Source: Vesta saturnalis
Taxonomy: Eukaryota > Arthropoda > Insecta > Coleoptera > Lampyridae
Reading direction: 5' to 3'
DNA length: 64,000 nt
Assembly: GCA_036346205.1 (NCBI GenBank)
Contig: JARFJB010002087.1
Location: 2,811,001 to 2,875,000 of the forward strand
Position numbers and translations under genes: made by a program. Below, piece after piece: positions 54,293 through 64,000 of this stretch; the first letter of the stretch is position 1; each line of letters begins with the position of its first letter. The notes beneath the pieces were generated by a model. It was not told where the DNA came from and searched no databases. It saw only the letters and a program-made list of their open reading frames with translations.

Positions 54293-57200
54293 GGAAAATT
54301 ACTGTTGTTATGTTAAAATTGTTTTTAAATTTGATTTAATAATAAAAACAAGCGTTAAACATTAGAAATTACTTATAAATGTATTTTGACTTTTTGTTTT
54401 AAATACAAGGCATTGGACATTACCAAAAAAAGTGAAAATCCTTAAGAAACTTATTGTAATTTTTGTATTAGAAAGAGAATAAAAGTGTTGAGGGACATGT
54501 AAAATATGAACTGAAAAAGTTTGAGTTTCATTTTTGTATTGTTTGTAGAGTTTTATTATGTAATTATTTAAATCCGCTAGTACTTTTATTGTATATACTA
54601 TGTATACGAGAATATTGTGTGGAAGCACTGCAGATTTTTTCTCATATCACGTTTTGATGTACTTCCTGCGACAACAAACCTTCTACCAAAATATAACCCA
54701 AGACAAAGTAAAAAATTAAGTTATACCAGAACCATAAAATGTTTACCCCACCAAAATTTTATTTATCCACCCAAACTTTTATTTCTTGGCTACGGCTCTG
54801 ATGTTTTTAAACTCACCGGTAAAGATTTTGTACGTCACAAAAAAAAAGATTAAACATTTTGATGAACGCTTCTCGTAAAATAAATGTAAATGAAAAAAAT
54901 TGTGTGATCATAACACGTACAATTTTACGTAGTTTTTAAACTATTTGCAGTTTTGCTTTAAAAAGTTTCACAACTAAATTTAGTTGATATAGCAGTGTTA
55001 AATACAAACGTAGATACATAAATTAATACCAAACTCTACATTAAATGTGTTTTAGTCTAAAAGTTTATTGAATAACTTTACAACACAATAAACTGTATAT
55101 ATAGACTTTAAAGGATAGCGTGTAGTTATTGGAAATTCTAAATTTGTGCACAGCGCTTTAGCGGCTTTACTATTACTTTTAAGTACTGGAACGATTTAAA
55201 AAAACTACTACAAAGAAACACCATTAGCGTGATACGTAATTAAAAAGACCCTTGTTTATCAAACACAAAACAGACGAAATATAGAGAAGCATTCTTACAA
55301 TATCCTGATAAGGGATACGGTTAGTTATTAGTTCATTGCTGTTGATCTAACGTTAAGATAAAGTATATCCACGAACTATCGACACGATCTACATGATTAC
55401 GAATGCATTGTTTATGTATAATGTAAATTTCAACCATATAACACCGTAGTGAGTAGCTAAAAATGTAGAGGTAAATGTGACAGATCAAGTGGAAGGTGTA
55501 TTCGAAGCACAGTAAGAAATGCCGGTGCACAATGAGTCAGTACCTTGTTGGCTGTCGTGTCAGTGTCGTGTTTTACTGTATTAGCACCAAGTGGTTCTCG
55601 AACATCTGACTGATTTTTGCATAATTTCTGTTTTATTTACTATTTAACTTTTACTAACGATTATTATTTCAAATTATAATTGATTAAGAAATACATACTT
55701 AATTACTCAAGAAATGTATCGAATTTACTTATCACGTAAATGAAAATGCAAAAATGTAATTTAGTTTTAAAACATGTTACGTGTGCTGATTGGATTATAT
55801 ATTTCTTTCGTACATATTTTTGAACTATGTGGATCGCGATGGGATGGACAGACACCGTGGTTTTATGATTCGAGTAAGTTTTAAGTTTAAATTTGGTAAC
55901 AGGAAAAGTATAATAAAAATAAATAAGGGCCTATTTAATTTTATGGCAAGACTAAGGTGTTATAATTTGCTTTTGCCACTAACCGGTCGGCTTAGTTATA
56001 CCATAAGAAGTTTTTTTCCATATATACATAAATAACGGCAAATTGGTAAATAATACTTATGTTCTGATATTTATTTTTTTTACTTATTGTAAGCAAATTG
56101 CAATAAATTTTAATTAACATTCTTTTAACCAGTTTTATTAATGAATTTTTTATAATTGAAATCAATTTATATTTGTGTAACTGTAAAAACGTTTAAGAAA
56201 CTATATGTTTTCTGTATTTAGAAGTTTAATTCTGCTCCTAAGTTTTTGGCAATTGCCACTTTCACATTTTCCTGCTGATAATTACACAGATCGCCTTATT
56301 GTAGTGTACTAGCTTTTACATACGTTATAGACAAACATAACCATGTATTATTTTGCATTTCTTAACCTTGTGAACCATTACATTAAACTCAGGTAGCATT
56401 AGAATTCAAAGATATATTTATGGTAAAACCTTTGAACGATTATTTATTATTATTATGAATACCACGGACCAGAACTGGGTTCAAGAAGTTTAAGATAACA
56501 TTTTTATCTTTCTTGGTACTTTTTTTATCTTATAACGATGATTTTTAAGAAATGAGGATTATTCAAATATTTTTACTGGCGAGACATAAGTTAAGGGTAT
56601 AACATTGACGATATAATTTATAATCTATGAGGAAGAAATAGGCTATTCTTGTAAACTCAAGTATAAGCCTCTGGTAACTAGAACATTTTCGGTACGGCAC
56701 TTTCGATTTGCAAAGTGCTTAGTAAATGTGAAGATGCTTTCAACACATACACTCTGTATACCTTTGAACAGTACCAAAAATACTGTAAGACACCGACACA
56801 TTTTTCGAAATTTACTGCATTCAGTACAGTAACTTAACTGAAAATATACACATGTTTCCGGCCACCTACAGCTTTGCTGTGGTTCAGAACCTATCATAAC
56901 ACATCGTTTTAGAACACCTAATAAATGTATCTTTCTATATAGGGCATTAACAATTATACATGTTGTGTTGTAAGGGTCTCAGCAAACGTATGACGACACA
57001 TAAGTACCTAGATTGAATTTTGCATATTTTATAAAGTCATATATCTCGATTAACTTCTATTTTTGTAACTTAACAAAACAATCTACGTGCTAAGATAGGT
57101 GTGTCCGTAAGGTGCAAAACGCCATCAATACAGCCACTATTTCATAAACTATCTTTTACCACTCTTTCCAACATTGTAGTTTGCACACAGTTTTATTTCG

Positions 57201-57433
57201 TTTTATTGTTTGCGAGAGAGAAACACAGTGTATCTCGATTTCGATTTTGGAGGTATCTCAAGAACGGCTTGAGATAGGAAGTTGCGGTTTTCGCGTTTTG
57301 TGGTACTTTTTTGTGAAATGAAAAATGGACTAAATAAAATTCCCATGATACGCTTCGTTTCGAATATACAGGATGATTGTGGAAATGTGTCATTTTGGGA
57401 CCCCCGTCGTATCTAGAAATAAAGTCAGAGTTG
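54293..57433. other. Unassigned AT-rich sequence
   Basis: No supportable gene. The stretch 56640-56940 resembles transposon terminal sequence in composition but no partner was found. Confidence 0.3.
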
Positions 57434-57721
57434 ATACTGATAGATATTTTTACGTAGAATCAAGTGGAATACATAACTTTTCTATAATTATTGACGTTTC
57501 TTCAAAATAACCCAAACTTGCCTTTTTTTAATTGGGACACCTTGTATATTTTTTTACAATTAGATTCAAAAATTTGTCATTTTAGTATCTCGTATCTCTA
57601 TTTGCAAGTAACATAGAAGTAAAGTAAGCACTGATGCTGACAGATATTTTTACGTAGAACCAAGTAGCCTACGTAACTTTTCTATAATTATTACCGCTTC
57701 TTCAAAATAATCCAAACATCC
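57434..57721 (+). repeat. Direct repeat pair, ~90 bp
   Basis: GATA(C)TGATAGATATTTTTACGTAGAA onwards (57434-57523) and GATGCTGACAGATATTTTTA onwards (57633-57721) match closely, separated by about 200 bp start to start. Confidence 0.75.
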
Positions 57722-57726
57722 AACAA

Positions 57727-58690
57727 GGTACCCTATCTTTAAAAGTGTAATTTGAACTTTTTCGAAATAATGCAAATTCAAGAACAAAATAATCGCTAAG
57801 GGATGTATCTTGACTTTACTGGCAATAATGCTACTGTCACTCAGATTAATTACTTGCCTTAGATTGACTTTCCTGGCAATAATTAAAACATTAGAATTTA
57901 TGTACAGGTCTGATATTTAATTACTCGCAAAGCTCTAATCTGATCAAAAGAATTCGCCGTCTTGTGGTGATCTACGCCGTGATAGGATTAGATGAGGTGA
58001 AGTGGGACAGGTAGACAATCAAACGACTCAATGATGGTTCAACCCGTTAATTTATTAATGTGGGAAAGAACCACCAAGAAATCCCAATTTATTAATAAAT
58101 AAGTAATTGCACAAATACATTAATAAATTAAAAAAAGACAAAGTTCGATATGTAAAATATGTAAAAAATTGTAATACCAAACATGTGACCATATACAACC
58201 AATCATGCCGGTCTATATAATAATACAGATTACGGTACATATAAAATATAACAAACAGTAAAATTAAATAGGTAAAGTAAGGTAACTTCAATGCATATTA
58301 ACTACACTTAGACAAGAACAAAAAAATAAGCAAGGAATTTACACATACATAATTGTAGTGAAAAACACAAAATACATACGTACAATTACAATAAATTACA
58401 TATATAAAGAAAAATCAGTTCGTAGGCAAACAATTCTAAATAAGCCGATTGAATCAAAGACACTTAAAAAACTCATTAAAACAAAGCCTTGCAAGGGTAA
58501 GGTACAAATAAATCATAACAAAGTGACCAATAACCTACCTACAAGTTTGACTGCAGCATGCCTTCCTAAGCTTACATCTCTCTGCATTTAAAACACTAAT
58601 AATGGGTTAGTTTAACAGTAAGGATGGAATTCGAAGTGATGATAAGGTCATCTGGACCCGTGTCTGTAAACCCCGGTATCATTTATAACA
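57727..58690 (-). repeat. Third copy of the long hAT arm
   Basis: It matches 6823-7919 in the same orientation and includes AAGGTACCCTATCTTTAAAA at the inner end, as on the left arm at 1490. No hAT coding is near it. This is either a solo arm or the end of an element deleted in the middle. Confidence 0.75.
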
Positions 58691-59269
58691 ATAAACTGGG
58701 ATTTATCGTGTCACGTTTGTCCACGCTTTACTCTCTACCCGGGTGAAAATATTACTAAACAGTCAACGATGCCAACTCGTACAAACAGTGACGGAGGGGA
58801 CACTGTACTGTCTGAAGCGGAGACCTTTACTGTAACAGCTTCAATTTGAGGAGCGTGTTTGCGTAATTAAATAGCTACTTCTTGCAAGGCAATGATTGAT
58901 TTTTAGTAAGTTACATACACTTGTTGAATTGTTTGCTGCGAGCTTAATTTACTTTAAATACCTACTTACGTTTGAATATAATCCTTTAATTAATCACTTA
59001 TCCACCAATATTTAACGGGTTAAAATACGCCGTTCAAATCCAAGACAATAACGATTATTTATGGAAATATGGTTTACACGCCCGCTTATTAAAACACGGA
59101 TATTTAGCGATACGTTTATTTATACGACCACTTTAATTTTGTGAAAATCTTACATGAAAAACCAACACAGAACAGAAAAAAAAAACAGATTCGCGCTTTT
59201 TAGTTTTACTAAAATGTACACGATAAAATATTTATAGACAGAACGATTTACAATGAGGGTTATAAGAAA
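58691..59269. other. Unassigned spacer
   Basis: No gene. AT-rich with short GC-rich pieces near 58740 and 58790. Confidence 0.3.
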
Positions 59270-59725
59270 AACAAGAATTATTACGTGGGAATATTTTTAT
59301 ATTCATTGCTAAAAGAAGTATTAATTTTTAAAATATGCATTCGAACGTAACACACCCTACATCTAGGTCTCAATTTCAAAGTCCCAAACAAAGACGTCTT
59401 TTGATTTGCGGTATGTTCCGACGTAATTAATTTAAAAAAGTGACGTTTTTACACCAACAATGTGCGTATAGCAATTTTCAACGATTCGTGACGCTCCTTC
59501 GGTAAAGGCGGTTTCAAGCCGACACATGTTTTCTACCCCAATATATGTTTTTCTTTTTCTTTTCAACCCTTAGTTACGTAAATACATAAAATAAAATATC
59601 CCGAAAACGTGATCAAATTACGACTTGTTACCAACATATTAAAACCCATTAATTATCTTTTATATCGCGGTAACAATTGCGTTTAAAATGTTTATTATAA
59701 TAAAATTTATTTGCAGTTCACTACG
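59270..59725 (+). repeat. Dispersed repeat, copy 3
   Basis: It shares AAATATGCATTCGAACGTAA-like, GTATAGCAATTTTCAACGAT, and TAAAATAAAATATCCCGAAA with copies 1 and 2. It lies in the same relative position to the arm at 57.7 kb as copy 1 does to the arm at 6.8 kb. Confidence 0.6.
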
Positions 59726-60014
59726 TGTTAGGGAACCCCACAAAATGAGTATTATTCTACTGTTTAGTGAAATAAAAAACCTACTGTGTCCATTGGATTT
59801 TACCTTTATAAATTTGATTCAAATGTGGTAGATGTTAGTGAAGTGAAGATAATGGTGGTCCCGGCGACAGCAAATGTAAACATTTAATTAAACTTGCTTA
59901 AAACTAAAATAAAAAGCAAAATTGTATTGAATATCAATACTTGTTTATGACTGAAAACGTTGTTTGTGATGAACATGCCAAATTTTTAAAATTGTATTTA
60001 AGTAATAACATCAA

Positions 60015-60830
60015 TTGAACGTCATTCACATGAAGTTGAGTGAAGGTCGAATTACTTTTTGTACGAGGACAAAAAATAAATTACTTTTGGTACAGTACAA
60101 TGCGAATGACGAAATAGTTGTATTATCGTCAACCGCAACAAATCCGAATATTTCTTGCGGAGACATGCCTGCAGTATTGGAGCACCTAAAAAAAGTGTTT
60201 ACAAAATTCTCAGAAAACACATCTGCGCGATGCAGAACGCCGTAGACAATTTTGTAATTGGTATTTACAAAATGTGAACAGAGGTTTATTTTGTTGGTCT
60301 GACGAGGTGCACTTTAGCAGCGGGTTTAATCGCTAATATAATAGATTTTGGTCTGAGAATAACCCATGCATTGTTTCCACGAGAACGACAAGAAAGGTTT
60401 GGCTTTAATGTATCTGGTTTTTATATTGGGTAGTAAAATCAAGCTTTTGACGGAGACATTACGGCCAATAGAATTTACAAATTTTGAAAAATAGTTTACC
60501 CGAAATAGAATGTGATTTAAATCAATAATTATAGTTACAACAAGACAGTGCTCCTGCCCACAACGCTGAAATTGTTAGAATTGTCAGAAACTACCTAAAT
60601 ACCACTTTCCATGCCACTGGATACGTAGAAATGGATCTGTAAGATGGCCACCCAGATCACCAGATTTGTCAGTTCTAGATTTTTTCAGTGGGAATATCTT
60701 AAGAAAAAAATGTATAGAACCCAATATCAAACTCTAGCGGATTTACACAACGCCGTTGACATAGCTTTTATGGAACTACAGTTGAGGCGATAACTAAGAA
60801 ATGGATGTAAAAGTGTGGTTAAGTGTGATA
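60015..60830 (+). pseudogene. Mariner-like transposase remnant
   Basis: Frames give RRRQFCNWYLQNVNRGLFCW, WSDEVHFSSGFN with the first catalytic D (WSDEV.F), later LQQDSAPAHNAEIVRIVRN (second D in QQDSAPAH), and shifted WPPRSPDLSVLDFF near 60650, where the third acidic residue would be. The opening frame from 60015 may be an extension of the N-terminal domain, but I recognise no motif in it. Several stops. No TIRs were identified. Confidence 0.75.
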
Positions 60831-60964
60831 ATTTAAAACTTACGGGAAAAATTGTGATTAATTAAAATTTGTAGAAAAGATTAAACATAATATATCTAAT
60901 AAAGAAATTCCAAAGACATCCCTGACGGGGAAGTCTGGAGCGCTAAAATATAACAGATAAACAC

Positions 60965-61059
60965 AAAACACAACCAACGCGCTTGAATACATTGGAAAGG
61001 AAAGGTATTAAACATACTTATTTCCTTTCCAACGTATTGAAGCGCGTTGGTTGTGTTTT
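60965..61059. repeat. Near-perfect 39-bp hairpin
   Basis: Arms 60965-61003 and 61021-61059 pair at 37 of 39 positions around a 17-nt loop. Each arm contains ACACAACCAACGCGCTT. Confidence 0.9.
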
Positions 61060-61329
61060 CATTTCTTTGTTTTAGCATGGAATTCGTAATTTTATTAAAA
61101 ACTTCTAAATTTAATTATCGCTTCATTTTTGCAATTTTAAAAAAAAAATTCAACCGGTATGTAGGTTTAATACGAATCTATTGTCGATTATTTGGTTTCT
61201 TCTTTTTAGATCCACGATGTTTAACCTTGCGTTTATAGAACTTATTTAAGATTTTAGAATATGTTAATGGTACCTTAACCTAACTTGTTTAGAACCAGAC
61301 TTAGATCAGTTCCAGTAAGGGTAACCAGA

Positions 61330-62340
61330 TTTTTCTTTCAGTGCCTTCAGCCGTGGAGGTCTATTCTGTGGTGGTAGTGGAGACCACAAACTGGAACCAA
61401 TTTTAACTCTTCTTACTAGTATTACAATCATACTTAATTCGCTTAGTTTTACTTCAGGAGTGCTATTGAAGTTGCCGACCTTTTATTTAGGTGCCTTCAG
61501 CATTCTAGTCTTAGTGTCGTGGTAGCAGTGGAGGCTACACATGTTTTAGCTATTTTATGTTTCCAAAAAGTTTTTTAAAATTCTATCTTTAATTTCATTA
61601 ATTATTTTTTAAAATTCAGAATTAAATTGTAAGTATTTTTCAGTTTTATTTTATTGCTTTAATTATAAATTTTCAGTAATACTTAACTTGGCATATAATT
61701 TATATTTTCCATTGTGTTATGGTTCCCATAGCATTATACTCTTTCGATGTAAGTACGTTAGTTTTTAGTTTTCTGTTAACTCACCTGTAGTTTAGTAGCC
61801 TGATGATTACAATTTTTTATCGAAACATGTCGCAGTGTAAAGATTATAGATATTAACTTTATGCTAATAAATAAATATTCCATGAGGAAGGTTTTGAGTA
61901 TTTAATTCACACAGTTATTTACTTAGCCCCATTTTGAGTTAAAAACTATATTTATAATGATAGAACTAATTTTAACGATACCTTTTTTTCTAATCATCTA
62001 ATTTCTTCAGGAGTTCAGCAGAAGTTTTGGGCCTTTATTTTTTGACTTTTTTGACTCAGTTCAAAAATCTTTAGCCGTGGTGTAGTAGTGAAGGCTACTG
62101 GTTGTTCTCCTTTTATATAATTTGTCTTAAAACCTCCTTTTCAAGATTCGCAATTATTAAATGCTTTGCCGTTATTTTTTAACTGTTTTGTCATTATTAA
62201 ATTTTGTTATGATTTCACCATTGCATTATTTTAATTAGGGTGATGATGATAATTGTCGAAACATGTCGCGTTAACTTTAAATTTAATAAAAAGAAATCCA
62301 TAGGGAAGGTTTTGTGTATTTAATTCATATATTTGAACAG
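61330..62340 (+). repeat. Tandem PLE-like terminal repeats with hammerhead-like hairpins
   Basis: Units share (C)TTCAGGAGT, a GTGGTAG-AGTGGAG-CTAC-type hairpin, a TGATGAT...TCGAAACATGTCGC hairpin (61799-61833 and 62238-62270), and GGAAGGTTTTG(A/T)GTATTTAA. Starts at 61450 and 62006 give a period near 550 bp, with the second unit shorter. A partial unit precedes from 61330. Tandem terminal repeats with a ribozyme-like motif are usual for Penelope-like elements; no PLE coding is next to them. Confidence 0.55.
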
Positions 62341-62825
62341 TTTGAGCACTTATTGAGAAACGTTATTTAAATTTCCAAATGTCTTATGTTACAAGTGACA
62401 GGCGAGGGACTCACCGAAAATAAACATTTCGTTCACGTAATTGTTCGCGAATTTAAAGTTAGTATTTTCATTTAAAATAATTTAAACGAAAATATTTTTT
62501 TAATTATATTTTCTAGGAATAGTAGTAACTTAGAATAAATATAGTTATTTGTATGCCAAGGACAGGACGCAAGATGCTACTTTGACGGCCAAATCTTGAG
62601 GCGATCAAAGACTTTTGCGTTCGCGGCGTACACAAAATGTTGTGTGCAACCGTTAAATAAATATGAATACACAATTAAATTCAAGTTATTTATGTGCACA
62701 ATCATAACTCAAATTCTCAGTGTGCTACGATGTGGGAAAGAATAAAATGTACCTAGCAACGCGGAAACGTCAAATAACAAACAACATTAATTATCAAATA
62801 AAATAAAAATAAATAAAAAATTATT

Positions 62826-62990
62826 ATTAATTTTATTAAATATATAAATAAAAAGTTTACCTCCAGTAGGATTTGAATCTACGACTTGTACAAAGTACAG
62901 GTCGTAGGTTCAAATCCTAATAAAATTAATAATAATTTTTAATTACAAATTTACTCTTGAACGTATTCGTTCATAACAAAACTTATAATA
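62826..62990. repeat. Head-to-head tRNA-like repeat (palindrome)
   Basis: A minus-strand copy of the 3' tRNA-like half and tail (to ATTTGAATCTACGACTTGTA) is followed directly by a plus-strand copy starting CAAAGTACAGGTCGTAGG. TACGACTTGTACAAAGTACA and GGTCGTA form the centre. In the right half the stretch between TCAAATCCTA and ATAAAATTAATAATAATTTT is deleted relative to 46.5 kb. Confidence 0.7.
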
Positions 62991-63136
62991 ATAAAAATAA
63001 ATAAAGATTAATTAATGATTAAGCAAGATTGAGGTTATGTGCCTACCGTTATTTGTATATAAAGTTGTTGAAAGTCAGCACAAACTGCCATCTATCACAC
63101 TGTTAGAAGTAATTGAGCGGGCAAAAAGATATTTGG
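62991..63136. other. Unassigned spacer
   Basis: AT-rich with no gene. Confidence 0.3.
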
Positions 63137-63207
63137 CGTCCGCTGTCCATGGCAACGGACATGAATCAATTTTGCGTCCGCTGTCCATGGCAACTGACGC
63201 AAAATTG
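63137..63207. repeat. Short direct and inverted repeats
   Basis: GCGTCCGCTGTCCATGGCAA occurs at 63137 and 63174. CAATTTTGCGTC and GACGCAAAATTG form an inverted pair around the second copy. Confidence 0.8.
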
Positions 63208-64000
63208 CATTTGTGGTGGCTGCATGGAGTGCAGAATGACATTTTGCGGACGGTTGCACACAAAATATTTTTTTCGATTATAGTTGTCAAGTACAAATAT
63301 TTTAGATAAAAATTCAGCAGTTTCTCGGTCTCTTGATCGATAATGACAAAAAAAAATATTTTTTCTTGTCACAGTGCTACCTATCACGAACCTTAAAAAT
63401 AGTTGTTGCTACAAACTATTCTGTCATCTAAGCCAATAAAATGTCAGACGTATATACCAAAGCTTTATCGTCCCTACCTTCTTTTTCTTATTCAATACCA
63501 GCTACTCCTCCCTTTGGTTACTCTGATTTTACTAAATTTAAATGGTTTTTTATCTTGTAGAATACATTATCCATTATGCTTCTTCACTGTTCATATACGA
63601 AAATATGATAAATATGTTTATAAAGCAACTAGATAAAATTGTCGAAATAAAATGTAGAAATATAAAAAAATTTACAATTACATTGGGTTTGTGAGACCGA
63701 CGTCGAATCTAACCCCTAGATTTATTAGATCTAACACATAGCCCCACAAAATACCCTACGACAAATTAGCCCGGTCAAAATGGCCCGGACAAAACAGCTC
63801 CAAGACAATAACCCCCCTTATTTCTTACCCCAATCATCGCCAAAAGATCTACTATTTTAGGTCTATAACACGTACATAAACTTAAATACAATTGTACAAA
63901 CGTGGTCGGTAGGAGAAAGAATACTTTTCCTTTATTCATATTCTTGCTTATATGAAATATATAAAGTATCGTCCAATTTCTTTCTTATACTCTCCTAGGA
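63208..64000. other. Unassigned sequence to the window end
   Basis: No supportable gene. AGCCCGGTCAAAATGG and GGCCCGGACAAAACAGC near 63765-63795 are short degenerate repeats of a transposon-end kind. Confidence 0.3.

Noticed and set aside
63037..63309. 90-residue frame
   Set aside because: It runs across the direct and inverted repeats at 63137-63207, and the opposite strand is equally open; likely chance.

Overview
The window looks like gene-poor, transposon-saturated nuclear DNA from an insect. It is AT-rich, has many microsatellites, and contains mariner, piggyBac, PIF/Harbinger, hAT, MULE, jockey-type LINE, Penelope-like (PLE) and Ty3/gypsy sequences of arthropod type. Spliceosomal introns can be read in two genes. 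I could not place it in an order; a large repeat-rich genome such as a beetle's would fit. I found no convincing host gene. Almost every coding signal is a transposon gene, mostly broken.

0.6-8 kb: hAT transposase remnants (N-terminus near 1.9 kb, C-terminus near 6-6.8 kb) lie between roughly 0.9-kb inverted arms. A PLE fragment sits inside the hAT, and a MULE (2322-5223, with 8-bp target duplication) sits inside the PLE. A third copy of the arm lies near 57.7-58.7 kb. 10-16.5 kb: a large inverted-repeat structure holds a mariner (12576-16067), which holds a smaller mariner (12935-14025), while a jockey-type LINE interrupts the left arm. 19.5-24.8 kb: an AT-rich tandem repeat, a hAT fragment, and a well-preserved piggyBac (21023-23671) flanked by TTAA with an uninterrupted 573-aa transposase.

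25.9-27.9 kb: a decayed gene resembling DUF7869-type arthropod proteins and a mariner fragment, followed by about 3 kb of unassigned sequence. 31.3-31.7 kb: a 9-bp satellite. 32.2-37.7 kb: a jockey RT fragment, a PLE RT fragment and a second jockey-type LINE (ORF2 endonuclease and ORF1). 37.7-45.1 kb: a gypsy element on the minus strand with 185-bp LTRs and a 5-bp duplication, split by a nearly intact Harbinger element (39092-42055) that carries a nuclease gene in four exons and a Myb/SANT-like gene in two.

45-64 kb: tRNA-like repeats, PLE fragments with hammerhead-like hairpins, more microsatellites, two decayed mariners, several hairpins and a dispersed repeat. Only the piggyBac and Harbinger elements look close to functional. 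The rest records repeated insertion into older insertions. Boundaries given without a target duplication were judged by eye and may be off by tens of bases.
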